This document shows, piece after piece, positions 36,079 to 46,899 of a stretch of 64,000 bases of DNA. The stretch is taken from positions 42,023,946-42,087,945 of the forward strand of contig CM064495.1 of the NCBI GenBank assembly GCA_032716605.1, read 5' to 3'. The stretch is from Paralithodes platypus (taxonomy: Eukaryota; Arthropoda; Malacostraca; Decapoda; Lithodidae). Both the position numbers and the translations under genes were made by a program. Every line of letters starts with the position of its first letter. Position 1 is the first letter of the stretch. A model generated the notes under the pieces. The model had not been told where the DNA came from. It searched no databases and worked only from the letters and a program-made list of their open reading frames with translations.

Positions 36079-36406
36079 GGGGGGATTTCCACTTGAGGGA
36101 TTTTTTTCTGAACCTCTTTCTCCCTCATGTTTAGCCCCATTGCTTGTGAGATTTAAAGACGCTTGCCCCATTAGTTTGGCGATTTTAATAACCCTCGCCC
36201 CATTTCTGTCAATTTTAAGACCATTCGTGCCATTTAGGTGTCGATTTTTTCCTGGCGAGCGATAGCGAGCCTGTAATTTAAGGGGAACCGGCCTTCGGCC
36301 GGGAAATTTTCCTACCGAAAAATGTACAAATTTATCTTGAAAGGGGGTCTAGGGGGTGAAATTTTAAGATTGATAGAGGTCTAGCGAGGAAACTAAAACC
36401 CTCCCC
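36079..36406 (-). mobile_element. T1 element, copy 13 (reverse)
   Basis: 328 bp. The right TTAA (36407-36410) is intact and the left has mutated to TTGA. The hairpin core is well kept, with changes in one arm (AAATTTTCCTACCG). Confidence 0.88.
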
Positions 36407-36567
36407 TTAACAATATGTCAGGGAGATAGATGTAGAAAACACTGGACTACGAGATAAGAGGACTAATACCAACACGAGGACCTTCTATAACATGGGTAAT
36501 ACAAAACAATGGGGCTAGTGTTTGGAAGATAATACAAACTACCATATGACCATAAGCATAAAACACG

Positions 36568-36772
36568 TACAGTCGCGCTAATAAGTGATGTCTCGGCACC
36601 AAGTATGTTTTGATCAATAATTGGTATCCGCAATATCTAAGCTTCATTTCTTCATATCGAGTGAAATATACAAACATGTTCCTACACTTACCCACCCTAT
36701 TCAACACCCGACAGACATTAATACAGCACAGAGCAAGCCAAACGTAATGACAGCTGGGACATGACTTATTAG
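36568..36772 (+). mobile_element. M2 TA-flanked short element, copy 1 (3' tip lost)
   Basis: Starts TACAGTCGCGCTAATAAGT and matches copy 2 (38090-38304) throughout. The right terminal repeat stops at ACTTATTAG, so it lacks the outer 10 bp. Confidence 0.8.
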
Positions 36773-36954
36773 AATTTATACACTCGCACACATACAAGGC
36801 ACACCCAAATAACCCACCTCCACTGAAACACAAATACTTTCCCTACCCACAACCCACAAAATTTCACACCCAGAATTATCAGGCTCCCCTATACTACAGG
36901 CCACATTAGCAGACATAAACACACGGATACACGTCTGCTCGTTAACTTTAAAGC

Positions 36955-37040
36955 ATCAACACACACACACACGTACACACACACGTTACATTAGCCACAA
37001 TGCGCGCGCACACGCACGCACACACACACACACACACATG
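36955..37040. repeat. CA-rich SSR with a doubled GTTACATTAGCCACAATG motif
   Basis: CA runs separated by two copies of the same ~20-bp motif (near 36985 and 37043). Confidence 0.8.
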
Positions 37041-38089
37041 CAAGTTACATTAGCCACAATGCACACAGTCATACTTATGCCCCAAAACACAAATACATGG
37101 AAACCACTAGCCTACAGCCCTCTACAAACAAAAGGCAAAACACATTATAAAATACAACATACACACTTGATTATCAATTTCCCAGCAGGACACATAAGCT
37201 GCCACAAACACAGGAACACACGAGTCCCCATTGAAGTGCGCGCGCACACGCACACACAAAATAAACACTCAAACTATTTTCAATTGAAATACATGAAAAA
37301 AACAAAAAATACCGGTACCTACAAAACGCAAAATACATAACAGCCCACCCCCGCAGGCCTCCCCCTTTGAAGCCACCCCCTTCACAGTACACACACAAAC
37401 ACAAGCTAACCATTGAGCGGGGGGCTATAGTGGGGATGGTTTTGGCCGGGGGAGGATGTTTGCTGAAAATATACAAGTGAAGTCGTTACTACAGCTAAGC
37501 CTTAAAGGGGGTTGTCGCACCACCTATTTTAACGGGGTAGTAGTAGTAGTAGTCACAACATTCGAGTTAATGTTATACCAAACCTACTGTTATGCTGAAG
37601 TAAAATCTACAATATTGTCAGAACATTTTCCTCTCTAATACGATTAATTATCTAAATTATAATACGCAGTGTCTAAACAGGTGTAATGTTGGCTTCAGAA
37701 TTCATACGCATTTCTTCCGTTAGTTCAGTAAGTATTCAGTACCATTAAAACACAGACAGGAAAGGGTAATACAGCATAATGAGAACAGGGCAGATCTTAT
37801 CATTATGTTTCAATCATGTGCTACTTATTCTACTTCTTCCTGGTAACGATACACACACACACACACACACACACACAAAGAATCCCAACCTGCTCGCACC
37901 AAAGTAATTAAAACTGCTGACGGAGTATCGGATCTTACTGCCAACACCGACAGTCTTCCTCATGCTTACCTTCAGAGCTGCTGCTACACTTGCTTTGCTC
38001 GGTAGGCACAATACTCGGGAGATTTCTTATTACTGGAAATCCTCTTACTACGCGCGTAACAGAGAGCGGGCTTGATAGAGTTTGCTTGG

Positions 38090-38304
38090 TACAGTCGCGC
38101 TAATAAGTGATTTCTCGGCACCCAGTATGTTTTGATCAATAATTGATATCAGCAATATCTAAGCTTCATTTCTTCATATCGAGTGAAATATACAAACATG
38201 TTGCTACACTTACCCACCTTATTCAACATCTGACAGACATTGATACAGCACAGAGCAAGCCAAACGTAATGACAGCTGGGACATGACTTATTAGCGCGAC
38301 CGTA
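38090..38304 (+). mobile_element. M2 TA-flanked short element, copy 2 (complete)
   Basis: 215 bp with ~19-bp terminal inverted repeats: TACAGTCGCGCTAATAAGT at the left and ACTTATTAGCGCGACCGTA at the right, flanked by TA. The tips are CAG on one side and, read outward, CGG on the other. Non-coding. Tc1/mariner affiliation is inferred from the TA target and length. Confidence 0.85.
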
Positions 38305-38332
38305 CGTGCTTATTGAAGGCGTGCGGTGCAGT

Positions 38333-38334
<2 letters not shown>

Positions 38335-38422
<88 letters not shown>

Positions 38423-38423
38423 C

Positions 38424-38480
<57 letters not shown>

Positions 38481-38505
38481 GTGTGTGTGTGTGTGCGTGT
38501 GTGTT
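38335..38505. repeat. (CT)n then (GT)n microsatellite
   Basis: About 140 bp of CT with rare interruptions, then about 28 bp of GT. Confidence 0.97.
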
Positions 38506-39219
38506 ATATTATTCTTTACAGAGCCTCACAATTGAACATTTGAATGAGCGGAAAGTGGATAATGAATAAGATATAAAATAGTAGATACCCAAAAGTTGAT
38601 AGGCGAGTTGTAAAGAAAACTCTGTAGGATGCCTGAATTGTCTGACCTATTTATATTAAAGAAGAATGAGTGAAAGCAAAATAAAACACTTAGGACACAG
38701 GAAGTCCCAAACATGTGAGCAGAGTGAGATCATGGCCAAGGAAATGCTCCAAGGGAGAGCATGGGAACGTTTGAGAATGGTGTGGCGGCATGAATAAGCT
38801 GAATCTAATTGAGCTATTATGTATGTGATAATGGTGTTAAAGTGAGGGATGCAGGGGTAATAATAGTGCTAGCCTAAGGAATTACATTTTATTTGTGTTG
38901 TATTATTGTTACTGCCGAATGTATGTGTGTGTGTTTTTTTTTTTTTTTTTTTTTCAAAGAACGCCGTCTTGGATTCAAGAGCATCTAGGTCCCTCCTTAG
39001 TTAAATACATTTGCCGGAAGACATTAACAATATTGCAAACAATGTTCAGTGATTGGATAAGGCTTCTGTAGTGCTGTTGGTGATGATAATGGTGATGTAG
39101 GAATACCAGCTTAGCAAAATAAAATATGTGCGATATAAATATAATATATAATTTTCGAGCTAGTGATAATGCAAGAAGTATCCGGTATAGTATGAACGCA
39201 TAGGTACGGTATTATGAGT
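38506..39219. other. Intergenic stretch, nothing recognised
   Basis: Contains a poly-T run at about 38935-38954. No gene seen. Confidence 0.45.
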
Positions 39220-39310
39220 GAGTGCGCGGAATTTCGGTGTGAGTATCCTAGGTTCGAGTCCTTGGAGTGCCACATGTATTTGTTGATTTCATTAATTGAG
39301 CTTAGAAGTA
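39220..39310 (+). mobile_element. tRNA-like SINE remnant
   Basis: B-box-like GGTTCGAGTCC near 39251, followed by TTGTTGATTTCATTAATTGA. A similar AATTAATTTCATTGGGAG tail follows the B box near 45855. The A box is unclear. Confidence 0.4.
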
Positions 39311-39646
39311 AAGTTGGTTGGTGAAAAAATATGAATTAGGGCGAGATTGAAACAGTTAGTGAAAAGCTAACATGAATGAAAGCTGTCAGATAGGGTGAAC
39401 AAGTAATCTAAGAACGTGGTGTGCAAGCCAGAAATAATGCACAAAGCTGATCGAGAGGAAAGGGAGACGAACTGAATGAGAGGATAGCGTGAGAGTCTTA
39501 ATGTATGCAACAAGCTAAATAAAGATTACCGTGTATATAATAAAAGAAGGGTGCATGCAACGTGCAGTGGCAGTCTGCAGAACCACACCAGTAAAGCTGG
39601 AATCACTCAGGGGCATTTCCGCAACTCTGATCTGGCAACTTCTTAA

Positions 39647-39974
39647 GGGGAGATTTCCACCTGGAGGATTTTTTTCTGAACCTCTTTCTCCCTCATGTTT
39701 AGCCCCATTGCTTTTGAGATTTTAAGACGTTCGCCCTAGTAGTTTTGACATTTTAAGACATTTTGCCCCATTTCTGTCAATTTTAAGACCTTTCGTGCCA
39801 TTAAGGTGTCGATTTTTTCCTGGCGAGCGATAGCGAGCCTGTAATTTAAGAGCAACCGGCCTCCGGCCGGGACATTTTTCTACCGAAAAATGTACAAATT
39901 TATCTTGAAAGGGGGTCTAGGGGATGTAATTTTAAGCTTGATGAAAACGTAGGGAACAAACTAAATACCTGCCC
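39647..39974 (-). mobile_element. T1 element, copy 15 (reverse), source of the 22-bp array
   Basis: 328 bp, with TTAA at 39643-39646 and 39975-39978. Its terminal segment ...CAAACTAAATACCTGCCC plus TTAA forms the first unit of the tandem array that follows. Confidence 0.92.
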
Positions 39975-40358
39975 TTAACAAACTAAATACCTCCCCTTAA
40001 CAAACTAAATACCTCCCCTTAACAAACTAAACACCGGTACCTCCCCTTAACAAACTAAATACCTCCCCTTAACAAACTAAATACCTCCCCTTAACAAACT
40101 AAATACCTCCCCTTAACAAACTAAATACCTCCCCTTAACAAACTAAATACCTCCCCTTAACAAACTAAATACCTCCCCTTAACAAACTAAATACCTCCCC
40201 TTAACAAACTAAATACCTCCCCTTAACAAACTAAATACCTCCCCTTAACAAACTAAATACCTCCCCTTAACAAACTAAATACCTCCCCTTAACAAACTAA
40301 ATACCTCCCCTTAACAAACTAAATACCTCCCCTTAACAAACTAAATACCTCCCCTTAA
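39957..40358 (+). repeat. 22-bp array built from a T1 terminus, 18 units
   Basis: The unit is the last 18 bp of T1 plus TTAA (CAAACTAAATACCTCCCC then TTAA). Unit 1 is the element end itself. Seventeen further units run to 40358, almost without variation. The exception is a 28-bp unit at 40023-40050 with an inserted CACCGG-type hexamer. Every unit re-creates a terminus abutting TTAA. Confidence 0.96.
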
Positions 40359-40555
40359 GGCATATAGCTTTATGTTCCTTTTATACAGGCTAGAAATATA
40401 TCAACTTCCTCCCTCTCTTGAATTCGAAAAAAAAAAACCCAGAGCTATACTTGGGTTTCAATAATAACATAGGCTATACTGTATTACCGCATCGATTAAT
40501 TATCAAAGCAAGTTATTAGTATGAAACAGAGGTGCAGATGTTGCTTACGCTGCAC

Positions 40556-40790
40556 TTAACCCTGTCACGTTTTTGACGCAATTTTGAGCCTATTAGGGAT
40601 ACTTTAAAGCCTTTGTTACCATCAGGGGTATTTAGAAACCTTTAGTTTAGTTACTTCAACCTCTGCAGTTGTCTTTGAGTTAGCTGTGGGCAGAAAACTA
40701 ATTTTGGAGAGGTAATTATAAGAGTGAGAGAACTCTATTTATTATTGCTAATCTGGCAACCTCTGCGTCATAAAAACGTGAAAGGGTTAA
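40556..40790 (+). mobile_element. T2-type short element, second subfamily
   Basis: 235 bp with ends TTAACCCTGTCACGTTTT and AAAACGTGAAAGGGTTAA, plus an inner GACGCA/TGCGTC pair. TTAA flanks both sides. The interior differs from the copy at 30179. Non-coding. Confidence 0.82.
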
Positions 40791-40889
40791 GTGTAAGTGA
40801 ATCTGATCATAGGGAATGATCAATATGTAATCGGTTAAAAATAACAGAGCATAGACAGGAGAATGGTGGGTGTTGTCCTAACCAAGACA

Positions 40890-41070
40890 ATACCACCACC
40901 ATCCCCATCCCACTTCTACTACACCCACCACGACCCCTACCACCCCCATCCCGACCCCTACCCCCGAACACCATTGTCATCCCTGCTACCCCTACCACTA
41001 TCCTCACCCCTCCTACCCCTACCACTATCCTCACCCCTCCTACCCCTACCCTCAACTCCACCACTTCAGC
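40890..41070. repeat. CCACC/CCTACC-rich imperfect repeat
   Basis: Includes two tandem copies of CCTACCACTATCCTCACCCC. Confidence 0.75.
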
Positions 41071-41121
41071 TAATAACTTGGTCATCAGAGTAAACAGGGC
41101 CTCACTACCACCACCCTTATG

Positions 41122-41153
<32 letters not shown>

Positions 41154-41474
41154 AACTAAAACAAATACAAAAAACTATATATAATAAACAAAAACATTCA
41201 CATAAATAATCACACAAATACAGTACCGTATATACATGAGTAATCCGTTTAATCACATATGGTACATACAACATGTACACACAAACACCTTGTCATAAAC
41301 ATCATACAAAATTCAGACACACACACACACACACACACAAAAACATTCGACACACACAACATTCGACACATACACACACACACACACACACCGAATAGGC
41401 TTACAGTGGCATTTATCAAGGAATATGTACACACTGGCATTTCTCACTAAAATGCACACCCACGCACGCACACA

Positions 41475-41595
41475 CATAACCACTTTTGATGCATGACCAC
41501 ACACACTCGCCTACCCCCTCTCTCTCAGCCACACACACACACACAACCACTTTTGATGCATGACCACACACACTCGCCTACCCCCTCTCTCTCAG

Positions 41596-41635
<40 letters not shown>

Positions 41636-41775
41636 CCACTGTTGATGCATGACCACACACACTCGCCTACCCCCTCTCTCTCAGCCACACACACACACAC
41701 ACACACACCACTTTTGATGCATGACCACACACACTCGCCTACCCCCTCTCTCAGCCAGCCACACACACACACATA
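41475..41775 (+). repeat. Composite tandem repeat, 4 units, with internal (CA)n
   Basis: Each unit has CCACTTTTGATGCATGACC, then CACACACTCGCCTACCCC, then CTCTCTCAGCC and a CA run of variable length. Confidence 0.9.
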
Positions 41776-41989
41776 ATTATACACACATAATTATACACAC
41801 ACACACCACATTCAATTCCTCTCGCACACGCAAAAGCACACACACACATACCACATTCACTCCCTCACACACACACACACACACACACGAATGATTAACT
41901 CCTGGTAAATAAGCCACTCACACCCAAGTATAATAATCTCTCTCTCTCTCGGTTATACACTATATTACCAGCCCCCTCAGCCCTCACTT

Positions 41990-42455
41990 TAACAGGATGA
42001 ACCAACACAAGTGCTTCACCCTCCACCACTACCAACACCACCACCACCACCAACAACAACAACAAAGAACAATACCGACACCATCAACCATGTTCATACC
42101 CTGCAACAACCTCATTATCCACCACCATTACAACCATGAAGACCATTATAATCAGCATGTTATCATTTCCAACATCATTACAACCATTAACACCATCATA
42201 ACCAAAACTACCATTAATACCAAAAACACCCATCACAACCACAAACACCATCCACTAAAACATAATCACCACCACCACCACCACCACCAAAGCATAATCA
42301 CCACCACCACCATCAAACACAATCACCACCACCAGAACATCATCACCACCATCAAACATAATTTCCACCACCACTAAACATTACCATCTCTACCACCAAA
42401 ACATCACCACCATCACCACCACCTAAACATCATCACCACCACCACCACTAACTTC
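41990..42455. repeat. CAC/CAT-rich imperfect repeat
   Basis: Long stretch of CACCAC, CATCACC and AAACATAATCACC motifs. The His-rich open frame is a repeat artefact. Confidence 0.85.
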
Positions 42456-43190
42456 TTGCCAAATTCATTTCAACATTCAGCCAAACATCGCATTCACTCA
42501 CGTTCAATTTGGCTTAGTTTCATTACACCAGCTGGAAAAAGTTTATGGCAACTTAATTTCAATTTGCTTTTTATGAAGACTTTACCGAATTACTTTACGT
42601 GACCAAAATGAGCGCGGGAGGAAAGTAACATCACTTTCTTGTATGACACGTAATTCATAGGCAAATTGCATAACGGTACCGCCAAATTATCATGCAAAAA
42701 GTAATACAAAATTAATACACAATGGAAACACCTAAATAACAATGCATGTGCTTACAAAGTTGCTAACATTAACCAATTCATTGCAATAATTATATTTTAA
42801 AGTTTGTTTTATATACAGTATATAGCCTAACCATCGGATTATATTCTATAAACAAATATTTTGCATTCAATGAGTGTCTACCAATGCTATACAGTAATTA
42901 GCCTACCCCTCAATCTCTTTCCAAGTTACATACCGGTAACTACAATTATGTGGCGTAATTATCTATGGAAGTGTCAACCAAAGAATGTTCACACTATACG
43001 GCGTTGTATTAATCTTCTTGAGTCACCGTAACCAACCGCAAAAACACAGACATAGAAAGAACAATACCGTAATGCCCTCAAGGTGGATGGAGGCACGATT
43101 GTTCTGGGTGGTCGGAGTGTGATAAGTCAGTCAATCAGTAGCCAACCCTAATCTCATATAACTGAGAGAGAGAGAGATAAGTCAGTCAAT
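42456..43190. other. Intergenic stretch, nothing recognised
   Basis: AT-rich, with TACCGGTA at 42931-42938. A ~45-bp block (AAGTCAGTCAATC...CTCATATAAC) is doubled at about 43125 and 43180. Confidence 0.45.
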
Positions 43191-43217
43191 CGGTAGCCAA
43201 CCCTAACCTCATATAAC

Positions 43218-43227
43218 GGGGGGGGGG

Positions 43228-43309
<82 letters not shown>

Positions 43310-43310
43310 C
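43218..43310. repeat. Poly-G then (GA)n
   Basis: About 13 G followed by about 80 bp of GA. Confidence 0.95.
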
Positions 43311-44245
43311 TATAATGATAAAAGAGACTACACAATTTTCTCACCCAGCATCAAGGAAATATACTTTAATCCGGTTGTACAATGGTAATCTTACAAAGGT
43401 GCCGACGATTTCAATAGTCGGTGGGTTACATACAGTACATAGGTTTTAGGTGGGTCAGAGAGAACTAAGGATTATAAGTCAATAAAAACAATGGACGAGT
43501 ACAGAATTATGCGAACAGTGTAGATAGAGACTTGTGAGGCAGCAATTACACGCGGCCTGCACTTAATACCGTAAGCGTCTCAGGAGCCAAGTCCTAGACA
43601 AATCCTAATGAGCGGCACTGGGCCTTTGTGCGTCACACCCGAGGAGGAGGAGGAGGAGGAGGAGATTTACCCCCGGGGATTAAGGCTCGCATTTCGCTCA
43701 GCATACAGTGAAGACCTAGTTAGCAGTTTATCATACACAGTGTACTGTGGGCAGATTGTGGGGCGATCAAGGTTTAGCTGGAGGTTTCTTATGGCGTGGA
43801 AACAAAAATCATAATAGTGGTATACTGTATAGGACACCCCCCCCCCCCCCCCCCCCATTCCCTTTTTCTATAAACTACAATATATCCAGCTATACTTGGA
43901 ATCACACATATACACGCTTTATATACAGAAATGGGTGAATTGTTTCAAGACCAATAATAGTATTACTGGTCTTGAATTGTTTGTTTACCACACCCGGGAA
44001 GGAAGACCCTCTTAAAATTAGGAGCCAGGCATCCTACTCATCTCGCTGTGGCCTGATAAAACCACTCCTTTTCTATTCTCAGATGGAGTAAGCATATATC
44101 CAGCTATATCTATATTCCTATTTTCGATATAGGACTAAAATAAACTCCCCCACAGCTCATACCCCCAGGCCAGCCCTACATCTCCCCACACAAACAGCTC
44201 CTAAGGTGACGTCACTGGCGGTTGGGGCTATATCTGGAAGTGTTT
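43311..44245. other. Intergenic stretch with (GGA)n and C17 tracts
   Basis: GGA repeats near 43640-43663 and a poly-C tract near 43838-43856. No gene recognised. Confidence 0.45.
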
Positions 44246-44249
44246 TTAA

Positions 44250-44627
44250 GGGGGGTCACCGGATTTTGTTTATCTTCTTTTCCTTTTCTCTCTTTTCCTG
44301 GTTTGTATCCATTCGGCCCCATTCAGCAAACTGTTTTAAGACGTTTACCCCCATCCAGGTGTCGATTTCTTCCTGGCGAGCGATAGCGAGCCAGCATTGT
44401 ATGGAGAAATCCGGCTTCGCCGGAGACATTTTTCTATCGAAAAATGTACAAATTTAGCTTGCTGTCAAAACAAAAATATATATATGCTGGCTCGCTACCA
44501 CTCGCCAGGAAAAACTTGACACCTGGATGGGGGTAAGTCTTAAAACAGTAGGCTGAATGGCGCCGAATGGATACAAGCCAAAGAGAGAGGGAGAGAAAGA
44601 GAAAACAAAAAAGCGAGGTGGGCTTCC
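44250..44627. mobile_element. T1-fb foldback element, copy 2
   Basis: 378 bp with TTAA at 44246-44249 and 44628-44631. Left arm (to about 44395) and right arm (from about 44484) are ~145-bp inverted copies. The centre has the CCGGC-TTC-GCCGG hairpin, then the 9-bp-stem hairpin, in the opposite direction to copy 1. Confidence 0.87.
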
Positions 44628-44961
44628 TTAAAGGTCCAGGTTGTTGTTGTGCTGAGTGAGTCTGTTTTTATCTTGGCCCGTGTGTTGCTCCCCTTGACAG
44701 TCCCTAGTCAACCTACCAAGGGGTCTTAGGGGAGTTTTATAAAGGGAGCTGGTTGTGGAGAAGCCGATTGTGTTATTTGTTCTACAAGAATCTACAGCTA
44801 CCGCACCATTAAACTTTAGTTCTTTTTATGTATGATAATTAATCTAGAAGGGGGATCTAATGGATGTTTTTTTTTCTTTCTAATTTGATGGATGTCTATG
44901 GAGGAAACTAGAAAAATAATGAATACATGCAAAAATCGCCCAAAAAGTGAACCATCCCTCC

Positions 44962-45140
44962 TTAACCTATTCAGTACCAGTGACGTCTGTATTATCATAT
45001 TCTGGCAACTATACGATTTTATTCAGCTTAGGAAGGACCTCTATAGCAATAAATAGGCTTCACACTATCTCAGCCAACCCTTTTAATTACCACATATCCT
45101 TCCGAAGCTGCATAATATCGTCAAATTATAGCTAGAATAC
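44962..45140 (+). mobile_element. T2 (piggyBac-like) short element, right end replaced
   Basis: Starts TTAACCTATTCAGTACCAG. It carries ACGATTTTATTCAGCTTAGG and the inverted arm AGCTGCATAATATCGTC, then runs into the GGTGGAGG minisatellite instead of its terminus. Confidence 0.72.
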
Positions 45141-45655
45141 ACCCAGGAGAAGGTTGTACAGGTGGAGGAGAAGGAGGAGGTTGTACGCACGGAGGAGGAG
45201 GAGGTTGTAGACACCTAGGTGGATGAGGTTGTACACACACAGGTGGAGGAGGAAGAGGTTGTACACACACAGGTGGAGGAGGAAGAGGTTGTAGTACACG
45301 CCCAGGTGGATGTACACACACAGGTGGAGGAGGAGGAGGGTGTACACACCCAGGTGGATGTACACACTCAGGTGGAGGAGGAGGAGGGTGTACACACCCA
45401 GGTGGAGGAGGAGGAGGAGGTTGTACTCACACAGGTGGAGGAGGAGGAGGTTGTAGTACACGCCCAGGTGGAGGAGGAGGAGGGTAGGAAGTGGTGTGGG
45501 GGGGATGTGCTAGCGTGGAGGGTGGTGGTGTCCGGGGCAGTACACGGGTGCAGGGTGGGTGTGTGAGGGGAGGTGCGAGTTTGCAGGTGAGGGGGAGGAG
45601 GAGGGTGGGGACACCCAGGAGAAGGTTGTACACACACAGGTGGAGGTCGAGGAGT
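45139..45655 (+). repeat. G-rich minisatellite (ACACCCAGGTGGAGGAGG type)
   Basis: About 15 imperfect units of 24-40 bp, made of ACACACAGGTGG, (GGA)n and GGTTGTAC. Open on both strands as an artefact. The + strand has repeated GG/GGG runs suited to quadruplex formation. Confidence 0.88.
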
Positions 45656-45720
45656 GAGGGGGGTTAAAGAAAGGCAAGAGAGGTAGATCCATGGATATAA
45701 GATATATGCCACAACACCTT
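45655..45720 (+). repeat. Dispersed short repeat also present at 48513
   Basis: GGGGTTAAAGAAAGGCAAGA and GAGGTAGATCCATGGA recur at about 48513-48548. Confidence 0.6.
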
Positions 45721-45797
45721 CAGTATCTATGTGTTATATTTTGAACATTATATCAGATTTTTTTAACACATATTGAAAAATACTGTGTATCTATGTG

Positions 45798-45955
45798 TCC
45801 TGGTGGTGTAATGGTGTTAAGGTGGCAAACATCTGTGTGTGATAAGCCGGGTTCGAATCCTGGCGGATCATATATACTTTAATTAATTTCATTGGGAGTG
45901 TTTGGTGTTGTGGTGAAATTAATAAAATATAGAATATTTTGAACATATCAGATTT
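45798..45955 (+). mobile_element. tRNA-derived SINE
   Basis: A box TGGTGTAATGG near 45808 and B box GGTTCGAATCC near 45850, with spacing like a tRNA, followed by a body with AATTAATTTCATTGGGAGTG. The acceptor stem does not pair well, so this is not a working tRNA gene. Confidence 0.65.
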
Positions 45956-45969
45956 GTTATAACACACAT

Positions 45970-46350
45970 CCGGGTGGATGGGACTCGTTAGCCTTGGTCG
46001 GCAACTCATCTAAGGGAGACAACCTTATACAAATCCGGGTGGATGGGACTCGTCAGCCTTGGTTGGCAACCTGTTTAGGGGAGTAAACCTGATACAAATC
46101 CGTACTGCTTACCTAAGGGTAAGGCAGGTTAATGGATGGATTAGCCGAACACCACTGTAGAACAATAATTCTAACAAGGTACACAGAGGGCCTCGGAGTC
46201 GGACGGATCCTAAATTGAGTGGTCAATCCTGTAAGTCCTTCACTAAACTGGCTCGGGTTGTCCCTCTCACATAATAGGTCCGCTTGGGGGCATTCTGTGT
46301 ATGGCCACCCTCGTAAGGGGAGTAAGGCGTCCGGCAATAGATAGATAGAT
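45970..46350 (+). mobile_element. SINE-like element with RTE-type tail, copy 2
   Basis: Matches 21880-22197. The ~70-bp start (CGGGTGGATGGGACTCGT...) is doubled. The 3' end GGCGTCCGGCAATAGATAGA is nearly that of LINE-C. Confidence 0.68.
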
Positions 46351-46899
46351 TGAAAAATACTGTGTTTCTATGCGTTATATTTTGAACATTATATCAGATT
46401 TTTTGTTTTTAACACACATATTGAAAAATACTAATGTGTCGTATAATAAATGCCAAACTAATGACTTTTTGAACACATACATATAGAAAAAATACTAATA
46501 CATGTATGTCATAATAAATACCAAAATATCCTGACACAAGTTCTTGGTATTAAAACATGTATAAATGATCCCCTTTCTCCCCTAAATTCGTGGAACTCAT
46601 CATGCCCTCAAGTCCCAAAACACACACACACACACACACTCTGTTTGTTAACAGTTAATTTCATACCGGGTAAGTCGGCTGTTCTGCTCAAAACTGCCAC
46701 CATATTGTATAACTAAGACCAGAAAGCCTTGCAAGGATCATAGGGTCTGTGTAATCTGTGTAAGTCTATGTAATTAGCTAACTAACTCTTCAAATCTCTC
46801 TCTCTCTCCGTGTGTGCTAGCTTGTTGAAAGAGATATATCATTACCGTGCTCTCTCTCTCTCTCTCTCTCTCTCTCTAATAATGTCCACAACAATAAAA
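46350..46899. other. Intergenic stretch with repeated TATTTTGAACATTAT blocks
   Basis: The block TTGAACATTATATCAGATTT followed by TAACACA(T)ATTGAAAAATACT occurs near 45735 and again near 46388. CA and CT runs near 46620 and 46850. Confidence 0.5.

Noticed and set aside
41997..42377. Histidine-rich protein
   Set aside because: Composition is explained by CAC/CAT imperfect repeats; no domain is seen.
43608..43938. Short frames near the GGA and C17 tracts as coding exons
   Set aside because: Overlapping frames on both strands, no conserved motif, and homopolymers inside the frames.
45798..45875. Functional tRNA gene
   Set aside because: Good A and B boxes, but the acceptor and anticodon stems do not pair properly and a SINE body follows.
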